A stretch of 64,000 nucleotides of DNA, from assembly GCA_013397845.1 (NCBI GenBank), contig VZTG01007793.1:439356-503355 (forward strand), read 5' to 3'. Within the stretch, counting starts at the first letter, position 1. Every line of letters begins with the position of its first letter. This DNA comes from Melanocharis versteri. Lineage: Eukaryota > Chordata > Aves > Passeriformes > Melanocharitidae. The notes beneath the pieces were generated by a model. The model was not told where the DNA came from. It worked only from the letters and a program-made list of their open reading frames with translations, and made no database searches. The position numbers and the translations under genes are program-made. This document shows positions 52,261 through 64,000 of this stretch, piece by piece.

Positions 52261-55200
52261 CATTGTGTTTACTAAGGACACACCAAAGGGACGTGATGCC
52301 AAGTGCCATGTTAGGCAAGCTTGGAACTTACATTTTGTTCTCCCTCTTTCTTTCTCACTCCCTTAAAAAGGTTTCAGGAAACATGGATCCAATCCCCAAG
52401 GAATTTTATGGCTGAGGTCTCTTATCTGAAACATCTTCTTTTAATATCTATTCTTTTCTCAAAATGTTTTATTCTAAGAACCAGAATGGATCTACAGATT
52501 AGACTATGGGCTTACTGCCCTTAGCTGAAGTTTCATGGACAGGATACAACAGTAACAGCTACCTTCCCACTTCCATGGAAAGAGTTACATAGGAGGTATC
52601 CACCATGAAATCAGCTGCTGAAAAATTTCAGAGTACTTCCTCAAAACTCCACTCTTCAACTATTCCCAGGCTAGCTTTGCCCCCCAAGTGGCATCCCCTG
52701 CATACGGTGTCTATGCAGCAGGCTGCAGAGACTGCTCAAACCCCCACGGGGCACCAACGAGGAAAGGTTGGTTCTCACTGAGACTTTAATGCTGTTCTTT
52801 GCATTAAGAATCAGGCCTTGCAGAATGGATGGAAAACAGCCTGCACTGTAAATATCAGTATCTAGTAAGGGTGTTTGTAGGTAACAATCTCTGAAAGAAG
52901 CTGTGCTCAGGAGCTTGAACGTTAAAATAAAAGTATTAATTTTGAATGGAAGGAAAAGTGAATAAAAAGCAAATTCAATCATCTTCAAAAGACTTCAGTG
53001 CATAGCTTAGAAGACACTGGCAAAAGATAGATGCATTTACCACAATAGGAGGACAAATGAAAATACGTATTGGAAAGGGGAACTTGCTTTCTTGGAAACT
53101 TTACTGTGAGTTCTAGAGGCCTTTGTTGCCACCTAGTCAGAAGTAAGCAAGCTTCAATCCACTTCAGTTTTAAAACATACTCTAGCAGTCTCTCTTTAAA
53201 GGTTAAACACAAATAATTTTCCATAGGCAATTTCGGATACTTTGACAAGACTAGTAATGTGCAACTTTATAAAGTCCGGCTAAAGTAGTATTTCCAAGAG
53301 TTCTGCTGGTTTTTACCTCTGAAGAGCTTCTGTCATTTCATTTCTATCCTCTCCCTGAAAGTGAGCAGGTAGCCCACCCAAAACACTGCAACTGAATGAC
53401 ACAAAGTGTGTGCACTTCACTAAATTTTATTTCTCTGCCTGATTAGGTTATACCACTGAACATTGCTTTTATATAAATATTTGAGCATACCACGTTTATC
53501 TAACAAATATATATAACCAGGAAGGACTTCAGAGAAACAAACTGCTCCTCCATTCTCTTAATTCCCAAGTGCCTGAATAATGGGTCAACTATATAATTTC
53601 TTCTTACTCTGTTTTCCCAGGAGATGGAAGGCATGGTATGCACTCAGGGCTGTATTTTTCACATGCTAAAAAACTCCAACAAATTTCAGATAATATTTCA
53701 CACACAAAATATGATTTTTTCTTTATTCCTTAAATTATTTTAATTGGTTTTCTTTGAAATCTCAAAGACACATCTAGATTCAGTTTACTTTCCTCCAACA
53801 TGTCTATACAACGTATCTATTCAAAGTAGTGTGTCTTGCAAGATTAGGGGCTGCTTCTGCTTTTACTAAAAACTGCTGACTTTAGCATCATGCAAGATGT
53901 ACCGAAGTCAGGACTGGTAATTCCGGGGATAGGTACTAGGTTACACTGTAATTTATTGACAATCAGGGTGTCCACAAAGGTAAGGTCTAGATCTGCTCTC
54001 TCCCAGATTCTGACAAATCAACTCCAAAACTGACTTGAGATAAAATTAGGTCTCTCAGCTATACACACAACAGTTTTTCTTTGGTCAATAATGTGTGCCA
54101 CAACAACATGAATTCTTTTTATGAATGGTGTTTCATAGTTCCAAGTCCTCTGAACAACCCACTGAGTTAAACTATTCAGTTCATACAAGCTCTTTCACAA
54201 ATTTTGGCCATGTTATGGCTGGTTCTTCTTGCATGGTCCAATTAAAAGACTCATCATTCATAAATGCTCACTGAAGAGGCTACATATCCATTTCTAATGG
54301 AAATTTGGGGGCTGCTTACCTTTTCTATGTGCCATTTCCTTACTCAAGGTGTATGACTGGACACAAAACAAGCACTTACTATTGCTACTCCAACTACATT
54401 GCTGGCAGAGAAAGAACACTGCCTATTCTTCTTTAATTCCCCTTCTCTCTCCTTCAAGAAAAACCTCAAAACCAAAAATATGTCTCTACACAGTTTCAGG
54501 AAAACCTCTTAGACTAGAATCTGTGGGCCTCCCTCAGTCATTAACGCTGTAACAAAGAAGCCCTCCTTATCCACATACTTCAGAAAGTATCATGATCCTA
54601 AGCCCAATTTTATACTCTGATTTAGTTAATAGTTTTGCATTACTCAACAGCTTTTACCTAGCCAGAGCACATTCTCAAGCACACATACACAACAATGAGT
54701 TGTTAATTACTCTGTTGGTGGGGAAGTCTGTCAGGTTTCTTACCTTTTATTTTTAGCCACTTCCAAGTTCTTTCGTCCAAGTCTGAACCAGGGAGCGGGA
54801 AGCCTTTATTTCTATTAATCAATCAATGATGGCAGTGGTGGTGCACTCTAGTTTTTCATTCTGACTGCAAAGCAAAATTAAAAGCTATATTTTGCAAATT
54901 TACGCATTATAGATTGCAGCAGCAGCTGGTGGACTGCTGCTGAGACAGACCGTCTTTTCCCTTCCAGTCCCCTGTGACTGAGATGGAAGAATTACAGGAC
55001 AGCACTAGCAGCTGCTGCTGCTGCCCCAGAAGCAGCAAGCCAAGGTCTCTGGAAAAATAATTGGGGAGGTGGGGGAAGGGAAGAAGGGGGACAAAGAAGT
55101 TGGGGAAGGGAAGGCATTGCCAAGGCTGGCTGCGCAAACAACACACTGCACCTTGCCCTCAAAAGAAACAATTGAGCTGGTCTGGGCTTCCTTCAGTAGA

Positions 55201-56962
55201 CACAAGTCTCTTAAGCCATTATGAGACTTGAAAACACTACCAGTTTTTGATAAGGACTTTTACAGAATTAAGAAAGAGTGAGAAAAGGCAATATTCCTTC
55301 CAGTCTGATGCTTGCAGCAGGTTTGCTCTCGAATCCTCTAAAAATAAAGCACAGTACAATGAGCAACACCCTTCCTTGCAGCTTCACAACGCAGTCATTC
55401 TATGGAGCACTCTATCATAGCACAGGCACAGTCTACAAGTCAATTCATGCCCTGTCTATCTCCTGTAAAACAGGGATAACCAAATCCTTTCTCACACACA
55501 CGTAGTCATGAAGATAAATAATTAATTATTCCAAGACATCATGTGAAAACACTAACAATCACTCATTTTTAGACAGATTTGAAAGCAGTACTAGTAGGAA
55601 TAATGCCCATTTGTAAAAAAAAAAAAAACTGCTCGGTGCAAAAACCAGCTTGCTTATGTATTTGGTCATCTAACCAGTGGCTCAGTGCAAGCAAGCAATG
55701 CCCATCTGTGCTACTCAGAAGGTCAAATATAAAGCTCATCTCAACAGGGTTGAAAAACACAAATATACTGACTAAACAACATCCTTTCACATCTGAAAAC
55801 CTGAAGTTCACCCCAAAGCTTCCATGTTTCCCAGTGGATTTCCTGGGTTCAGGCTGACCTCTGGGGTCCCACTGAGTGGGACAGCAACACGCCTCACTCC
55901 CTGTGCATGAAGAGCACTCTTCACTACAGTGACTTCCAGTTTAAACAGAAGAGACCTGTGAATGCTCATTTTCAAGAGAGACAATCTGTTATACACAAAC
56001 CACATACGGGTCAGGCATGTGTGTCTCGCTGTTCCTTCTACTAAGAGACTTCAATGCAAGATACTACTTGGTCCAGTGGACACTGCTTCATTTTCACAGC
56101 AGTGGCAAAGACTTTCAGATTAGCCACAAAAGAGATTATTTGAAGAAAACATTCAGCTATTCCACAAGAAAAAAGGAAACAAACACCACTGCCACCACAA
56201 TAGATACAGCATTCTATGCCCTGTTTAGAAAGACTGATTAAAAAGACATACATTCATAGTTTTATTCCTGTATGGGAAAACACGCTTAGTTTTAAATATA
56301 TAGCGTATATTTTAATTGGAGGACCTGTTTTCATCCAGTATACTTGGTCATTTAAAAAAAAAAAAAGAAACAGGAAAAAGGAAAATATCAAAATTCCTTT
56401 GAATTTATCTCATACACATAAACCAAGAAATACTTAAGGTCAGAAGAAAGTACCGCTGGCTGAAACAGTTTGCATTGGTTTTGTTATGTGGCAGAACCCC
56501 TCTCAAGATAAGCCGAGAACTCCGTATACAAAACCAGCACCATTGTAAGCAGACACAGCCTTCTCTCAATGTTAGTATTTCACATTCATTTTGGGAAGCT
56601 AAGCTAGTGATTGCTATCTGAAGAAACAGCTTTTGATATATCATCAATTTCCTGAAGAACATATCAGTTTATTGAGCAGGGGTTTTCAGACTCTTATCTT
56701 ATTCAATAGTATTATGCCTTATTTTTTTTTCAATTTTTTTGAAAACTATAGTTAAAATATTGACATGCTGGTAGAAGACACTTCCTCAAAATCTAAGTAC
56801 AGGTATCAGCTGCTAAGAATATCAGGGACTCAATCTGTTTAAAAGTTTTTTGAATAAAATTAAATAAATCCTTCCTCCTTGGCATATTAGGTCCTACATT
56901 GTTTCTAAATCCAGAGAATCTAGTCAAAGTACTTGTACACAAGTCTCAGATTAAATCCACCA

Positions 56963-56987
56963 CTATATGCATTTTTAATGCATATAG
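56963..56987. repeat. Perfect inverted repeat, 11-base arms
   Basis: ctatatgcatt (56963-56973) pairs exactly with 56977-56987 across a three-base TTT loop. It is AT-rich and could form a hairpin, or bind octamer-like factors through the two ATGCAT cores. Confidence 0.95.
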
Positions 56988-58158
56988 GAAAGAAGTTTCA
57001 GCAACATGAAACCACTTCTGCTGCTAAAAATGCTTCAAAAGTCATGACTTCAAGGTGTTACAGTGATGATCAGGATTAGAGCATACGTCCAGCATTTATG
57101 TCAATTTATAGCTGTGTGAATAAACAGCTGAGGACAAGAAGGGTTAAATTACACAAAAGTCTTCACTGTCTTCCTAAAAGTCCTAACCAGTTAAGGAACA
57201 GGGCAGGTTTATTCCTCCATAACTCATGAGGAAGGATTTATAGAATGGCTTGGAATATTGCCACAAGACAACCATGGCACATGGCCTCAGAAGTCCCAGC
57301 ATCACACACATGGAAATGGAGGATCAATAGAGACCAATAAACAGGGTACAATGACAACCTGCACCCGAAGCAGCCCATTTCTGGTAGTGATATCACGCGT
57401 CGCTATACTGAAAATACTGGCTGCGGCAGGCCTCTTCCTCAGCAGCAGTTCTCTCAATGACATCTCAGACACTCAAATGTTATCTGAAGTTACTCATCTC
57501 AGTGACTATACTGTCTCTTTCTCCTCCCTCCTTTTTGACCCAAAGCTATTTTTGAACTTGACCTTCTTTCAGTCTCTCCAGTAAGAAAAAAGCCTTTGAT
57601 TTTTCTCGCGTTTGGGATCATGATGGAGACGTAGGCACCATCCACTATTCTTTGTGTAAGAATGCTTTTTGCTCTCCTTATATCATCTCTTTGTCACTCA
57701 TATTTATTCACCCACAATCCACTTGTTTCATTTATTTAACAGATCACCATACCTGTATGTTTCTTCCCCTCTTGGCTGGGAGGCCTCACAACACAGAAAT
57801 TTAAGAAAACCATCTACTTCATGAAAATTAATTCAGCAGATGTTTCTCCTTTGCAGTAAGTTACCTTGGTGTAAGTGGTTTTAGACCTACTATATATAAA
57901 CACATATGGAGATATTTAAGGTATTCTGTCATTCACCTCACTTTTCAAGACTGAGAAGTCTGAAGTTCAAGAACATAAGAAGTTTGTTGCAAAGACAGTG
58001 TGGCCATACCACACACATATTTTCAAAAGACACTTGAAATCACAGACTGTGCCTGTACTTCACGTTTCATAAACATACATACAGCTTCTACACTTGAGCA
58101 TTTACTTCACATTTCATGCAAAGGGCCTTAGAAATATGACACCTGAGCTCACACATTT

Positions 58159-58176
58159 AGCCTGAAGCTTCAGGCT
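58159..58176. repeat. 18-base perfect palindrome
   Basis: agcctgaagcttcaggct is exactly self-complementary, with no spacer, around a HindIII-type AAGCTT centre. No known binding factor is assigned. Confidence 0.95.
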
Positions 58177-61100
58177 GATAATGCACTTTGTGCGTGTATG
58201 TGTGAATGCACATTGTCCAAAAAAGAATCAACTGCAAGCTTACAAAAGGAAGAAAGCAGACATACTGCAAAGTACAGCCTCTCCGTCAGAGAGCATTACA
58301 GCTACAAATGTTCTGGTAGCTTGTATAGTATATTCATGTTATGAGTAGTAAATTGGGTTTGGGTGTATTCATATACAAAACACTAAATTTACCAGCTACA
58401 GAAAACAAAGGCAAAACCTTCCCAAAAATGCTGGATGTTATCATGGGTATATTCTTATACCACTATCAAAACTGAATCCACTCCTTAAACTGTTTGCAAA
58501 AGTCAAGCTACATTTTGGCAACAAAAGGAGCAAATATAGTTGATTCCCTGGTTTCACGTATAAACCCAAAATGTCAAAGAACCAGGTGGTTATTACTCAA
58601 AATCTTTAATAAAATGTAATTTGAGATTAATATCTACAGTCCTGCACCACACTGTGGATGAAGGGAATAAACACTAAAATGAAACTCCACAACAAACCCT
58701 ATTTCAAAAATACCTTCAATTCATTATTAAGAATCATTCTGAATGAAGAATTTTCATTCTACAAAGAACTGGAAAGCGAACCTGATATCAGTTCAACTTT
58801 AAATAAACACTGACAATACTTAAAAATACTTTGACAATGGCTATTAAAAGGAAAGTCCTATTTTTGCCAGACCTATTATTGAGGTTCCCTACTGAGGAAC
58901 ATGATAAGTTGCTGGCTAATTACTTTACTGTGTAATTATTCAGAACTTATCATACACACATCATCTCATAAGATAATGTGGCTTGTCCTACAATCTTCCT
59001 ATTTTCATGACCAGTCCTTATAAGAAGCTACAGGCACAGGTTGGTTTGGCAAGTTTCTGGATCAAAACCGTATCTGGCAATGCTTCAAACTGATAGCAAT
59101 CAAAAAAAAGTCACAACAGATTCAGTGGCCAAGGACAGTGAAGCCTGTCCTCCAGATGTTTGCCTTCAGTGAGATGGAAGGAAAACAGGCTTTAGCTGTG
59201 TACCACCAGTGAGAGCAGCATGATTATTTCAATTGAGAAAAGCAGATGTTGAATTATCTAAAACTTAGTGAAAAAAGTGTTGCAGCATCAGCACATATAT
59301 TGAAAAGGCAGTACAAGTGGCACAGTAACATAAGCATTAGGCCACTATGTATTTCCAGTATGCACAAACTACAATACCTGGCATACAGTATGCATTTGAT
59401 AAACAACAAAGATCTCTCCTGTTCTGAACTCCATGGCATTGCTAACTAGTACATGTCCCTTACTTAGGAAAAGAAGCCCCAGAAAATTTCCATGCTAATT
59501 CATATAACAAAATAGCTGGAATAAAGTTCTCTTCGCAAGCTTATAGCCTTATGGCTTCACACATACTTCCTCAAGAATGAAACTTACTTGTTGTGGCACA
59601 TTAAAAGGAAAAATGTGACTGAAACCTATTTTTATCTACAAGCTTCTGGAGAGCTAGTATACAGATGTACACTTCTTGTACTTGCATATGTAATCAGTAT
59701 TTTACATTTTCTATTTTTATTGCAAAATGACAGCTCACAGGAGTAAATACTAACTGCACAGATCACTAGAGACGCACTCTGGGGAGCTGTCTATGGGCAT
59801 TTTTCAGGAAAGCCCAATATCTTTAACTTGAAAAAATACGCACTAGAAATGGTTGGATAGAACTGGCTTCCTGATATACATTTTAAAACAAAAGCTGGTG
59901 ACAACCAAAGCAAAATCAAGATCAAGAAGGAACAGTCCTCAAAAATCTGAACTGAAACTTTATCCTCTTTGAAAGTAGGCTATATATACAAAAAAATAGT
60001 TTACTCTTTTCTCATTAAAAAAAAAAGGAAGCAGAGGCAGAGGGTATTGAAGTAATTTAAAATACAGTAAATAATATTTGAAGTATTTTTACACACATGA
60101 AAGCAGTAGGAACAGAAAACGTGCTATTGTGGGTTAATCCAGTCATCCCTCTAACTGGGTATTCTGAGCAGAAGATACTTATGTAGGCAGGGTACATGAG
60201 CCCAGCTGCTGTCTGTAGTTTACTGCCTTTACTCCCCAGCACCCACAGTCAGACAGCAATAGGAACATGTGCTTCCCTTCATGTCTGTTCATGGAGCTGT
60301 CGTGCACAGCCGTGTTTAACCTGCTCATCTGCCTTCACAGCCTCCTCCAACAGCAGGTCTGCCAGGTAAGGCAATTCTCCCACTGGCATAGCCAGCATTT
60401 CTCTACAAATATGAGCCTTGCACTACTCCCTAGTAAGATGTTAATGCTATCTTAGGAAAGACCTGTAAAAATTATGTCCTCACCACTCCTTTTGAGCACT
60501 GGTATGCAGCAGCCAAGCACATGTCTTGACCATGCGGCTTTTCTAAGAATTTCCCATCACATGGAGTGCAGCAAGAAAAAAACAGGTATTACCCTATTCA
60601 TCTTCTAGATAAGATAAAAACAAACCCTTCAAATTAGCAAACTGTTGTTGGGATTCCCCCCTCAACCACTTGGAGCACGGAAAGATCACAGCCATGCACC
60701 CCATTCGTATGACGGCCACTCATCTAAACAGGCTATGAACCCTTGACCAACTAGCATGTTATCATTGCCATTCCCACCACTGGAAGTTAAACATCATTTC
60801 AACTTCACTTGTTGTCAGTGATCCTTTTTTATTCTTGTTTTTATTTTTAACAAATGTTCCCACCACCCCAAAAGCAGCAGTTTAAACAAAGTGAAGGAAA
60901 AACAAGGGAAAACTGATGTGGTGAAATTTGCTATTAGACAGCTAGGCTCCTTGTGTGATGGTTATCTGCTTCTTGTAGAAAGAATGATCCCAAGCTACTA
61001 TTTGCATGTTTAAACTAACCCAGCCCAGTTTGTCTCTAATGGTGCACAGAATAATCATGTGAACTATCTAGCTAGCAGACCTGAATGGCAGCAACTTCTG

Positions 61101-61749
61101 CCAGAGGCAGCAATGAGCTGCTGAGAACACATGCTTTTCACAGCCTAATACTCTCTCTAAATTCAACCAGAGCTGTCTGAATGATGATTACATTTGAAAA
61201 GAGGTATCAAAATCATTATGATGGGCCACATACATGAATTTAGAAGGAATTTCTAAGGCACAAAGGGGAGAAAGGCATTCATCTCCCTTAGTATATCCAA
61301 CCACAAGAGTGCCCCTGCCTCTTCTTAAGGTTACTGTTAGGGATCTGCCCTGGAAACACCCACCTTGGAGCTCAGAACTTTTCATCATTCTAGACACCTG
61401 CTGACACCTGACCCAGAAGCCAGATACTTGACTTTATGCTTATGTATCAATTGCTCTGATTCTTGCAGAAAACCCCCCGACCCTCAGTACAGTGCTCTCT
61501 CACCAGCCATTTGAGCCATCTGTATGTCTTACTCCCCTTCACTTCACCTCCCAGTGCTTGTTGACCATGCAAGCGGTGCACAGGTGCACTGGGCTGAGAC
61601 AGAGGAACAACACTGGTGACCAACGTGTCATTTACTTTTTTTAAACCCCTAATCTACATATTTGGAGAAGCAAAGAAACAGAGATTATACGATTCACCCT
61701 TGACATTCCGCCAGATAACTTCAATCCTGTAAAATGCCCCCTAATGACC

Positions 61750-62090
61750 TGAATATAATACCATGGTGTTACAGTGTCACTTAAATACTGCAGGGTTCTT
61801 CCTCTGGCAGTGCAGTCTGCAGACTTAATATGTAATGTACGGGATTATACTGCCACTAAAATATTACTTAGTGCTGCTGAAATTTCAAATTAATTCTGGG
61901 AGCTAAATCATTATTCAACTCTGCCTTTGCAGAGATATATTCCCCTGGTTGTTTTAATAACAGTGATTTTAGAACTAGAAGGTTGTTACTGTCTCTTCAA
62001 GGCTTGCTCAAAAGGAGAAGTGGCCTCTAAACTGTCAAGCAAGTTAATGCAGTGATGCATGGATGCCTGTGACTAAAAAAATAATTTGAG
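61750..62090. promoter_or_regulatory. Candidate conserved noncoding element
   Basis: Repeat-free block with TTCAAATTAATTCTGG, AAATCATTATTC and TTTTAATAACAGTGATTT, and an E-box/ATTA mixture. It looks like vertebrate enhancer sequence. No conservation data are available here. Confidence 0.2.
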
Positions 62091-64000
62091 AAAAATGGGC
62101 TTGAATATTAAGAGAGCTCATAGCAATGTGGCTGATGAATAATTTTATTATTTAACAATAAAATAAGAGACTAGCCCAGTTTTCTCTACATTGATATACA
62201 TACACACTCCTATGTTCCCATCCACCACCACCCTCCTCCACAGACAGAATATTTCGTAATAATTGAGGGGACATATTCTTGATGAAGTAAATGCCGCAAC
62301 TGTTGGTAACTGATGAAACTGATCTTTGCCAGCTGAGGATGTGGCTTTCAAGTCATTCTGAGCTCTAGTTTTTCAAACCTAAATAAACAAACTTGAACTT
62401 TTTACAGCTCTGGGTTTCTTCTTCCTGAATAATTCCTGTTACTAGTGAGTATCCTGTACTTTTAGGTAACTACAGCACTTCAACACTAAGACGGGCCAAT
62501 CCTTGACACTGCATTAGAGCCAGTGTACACAATAACTTGCTAACATACGAAGTAAGGGAAGACAAAAACCAGTGGATGGGCTAAGCATAAAAGCAACTTT
62601 CTATCCCCTGAATGTTTGCCCATTTTTAACATTGTGTTTAGATTAGTTTCTGTTTCTCAGTTAAAATACCAGGCTGCTCACTTCTACAATGATGTTTCTT
62701 AAATCCGGGAAGCATTCCCAAGATATATTGAAAAAAAACCCGAAACCAAAACCCCCATAAAAACAGTGGTAAATGGGGAACAAGATAGGGCCAAACACAC
62801 AAGCTGAAAACAACTTGTGGCAGTGAGTCTAAATTAGGAATAATCAAACTTTCTCCTTATTAAAACTGTTACCTACTTCCTCATTCATTAATATTGTCCT
62901 TGTTTACACTTGCAGCCAGGCCAAAGATTTTCCCCTCCCTCCAAATATAATTTCCTGCTATTGACAGACACGTTCAAGTGCTGGACGTGTGTATGTCTAC
63001 ATGGCATACTGCAGGCAGAGGCGAGCCTTCTTGGCCACCATCCAATCCAGCTGTAAATGAGCCAGCTCCAAACTGGAAGCTGTGTAAGCACAATTAGCAC
63101 AGCAGTAAGCCTGATCTAACACATCCTGCCAGGAGACCGAGCTTATTAGCTTGAGCTCAACACAATGTGGACGATAAATATGGGGCTTCTGCTTGGGCTC
63201 CACACAGAATGTGGGCAGCTGAAGACAAGCAGATCAAGCTCGTATCTGCCCACGAGACACGGTGTAAAAGTACATCTTCCCTTGGGGTACACCCTCTGCT
63301 GCAAGCACTATCCTTTCCCTCTGCATGAACTCCCAAAATACTCTGACTGCAAACCAACAGGACCTGAGTGTTGTGAAAAGATGGAGGGAATGGGGGTCTC
63401 CAGGTGAGAACTTCTGAGGCAATATAAGAAAAAGGGCACCAGGCAGATGTTTAGGCACCAGGCACCAAAAAGGCCAAAGGTGTGAGGGAAAGACAGAGCA
63501 AGGCACTGCAAGACTCTGATAAAAAATACGAACTGATAAAGAGCACTCCAGCTCTGGCTTCTATCAGGTCCAAAGCAATAATGACCAAAAACCATTACCA
63601 TGCTGTAGATGTTAAATGGGTTCTGCACAGGTGGGCATCTGTCTCACCAACAAACAAAGCATTCACTCTTTCTGGGGGACATTTGAACAGTCCAAAATAG
63701 GAATGTGCTCAGAGAAGGAAATCTGTTACCGAAGTGGGACCCAAGAAACCAATGCTTCCCTGGTGCCATAGTTTTTATCAAAGGAGCAGTGACAGTCTAG
63801 CAGTTGGCAACGGTATTATGAGAAACTTACGAATTCAGAGCAAAATGAGACAAAAATCAAAGGATAGCAATGAAAATCATCAGGGAAAAAAAGCCTATTT
63901 TAAGAAGGGCACCTGAAGAGACTGAGAATGTTTACATTTAAAAGGACTGTAATAAAATGGTCATTGCTAAACTATATTTAGCAGAAACCAACCTATACAA

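Larger units (their letters stand above)
52270..64000. other. Noncoding stretch to the window end
   Basis: No assignable exon or RNA gene. Visible items are a poly(A) tract (about 55615-55628), a perfect hairpin at 56963-56987, an 18-base palindrome at 58159-58176, a candidate conserved block at 61750-62090, and a weak splice-site pair at 54320-54356. If ZMIZ1 keeps its mammalian architecture, its distal first exon may lie beyond the window end. Confidence 0.5.

Overview
The window is vertebrate nuclear DNA, almost certainly from a bird. The evidence is a CR1 LINE 3' end of an avian subfamily type (about 3012-3345), very low interspersed-repeat density, and one short exon that encodes the N-terminus of a vertebrate gene. 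I cannot name the species. There are no bacterial-type genes, operons, rRNA or tRNA genes, or CRISPR arrays.

The one secure gene feature is easy to miss because its coding part is only 60 bases. On the minus strand, 4744-4635 is an exon with a good splice acceptor and a strong GTAAGC donor. It carries the ATG and first 20 codons of ZMIZ1 ([20 protein letters not shown]), a PIAS-like zinc-finger transcriptional coactivator. The next coding exon lies beyond base 1, so 1-4634 is intron. ZMIZ1 is transcribed towards base 1, so everything above 4745 is upstream of its first coding exon. By analogy with mammals, where very long introns interrupt the 5' UTR, I infer that most of 4.75-64 kb is 5' UTR intron and regulatory territory.

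Between 8.8 and 10.8 kb lies a regulatory-looking block. It has a CpG-rich island (about 9420-10170), a 44-base-period minisatellite inside it (about 9544-9735), and on the minus strand two good splice donors (exon ends 9951 and 9998) just downstream of a CpG cluster. These could define an alternative ZMIZ1 first exon about 5 kb upstream of the coding exon. A Z-DNA-prone palindrome and a minus-strand TATA-like box lie at 10.59 and 10.73 kb.

From 11 to 64 kb I find no exon I can assign. This stretch holds simple repeats, one MIR/CORE-SINE relic (about 50155-50300), a possible tRNA-like SINE relic (28.1 kb), several AT-rich homeodomain-motif blocks that look like conserved noncoding elements (20.3, 21.8, 43.1, 52.1 and 61.9 kb), and a few unassigned open frames. 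None of the long open frames matches a protein I recognise, and the longest group (9.3-9.9 kb) is an artefact of the minisatellite. I found no convincing new gene system. The most interesting candidate is the putative alternative promoter and first exon with its minisatellite.
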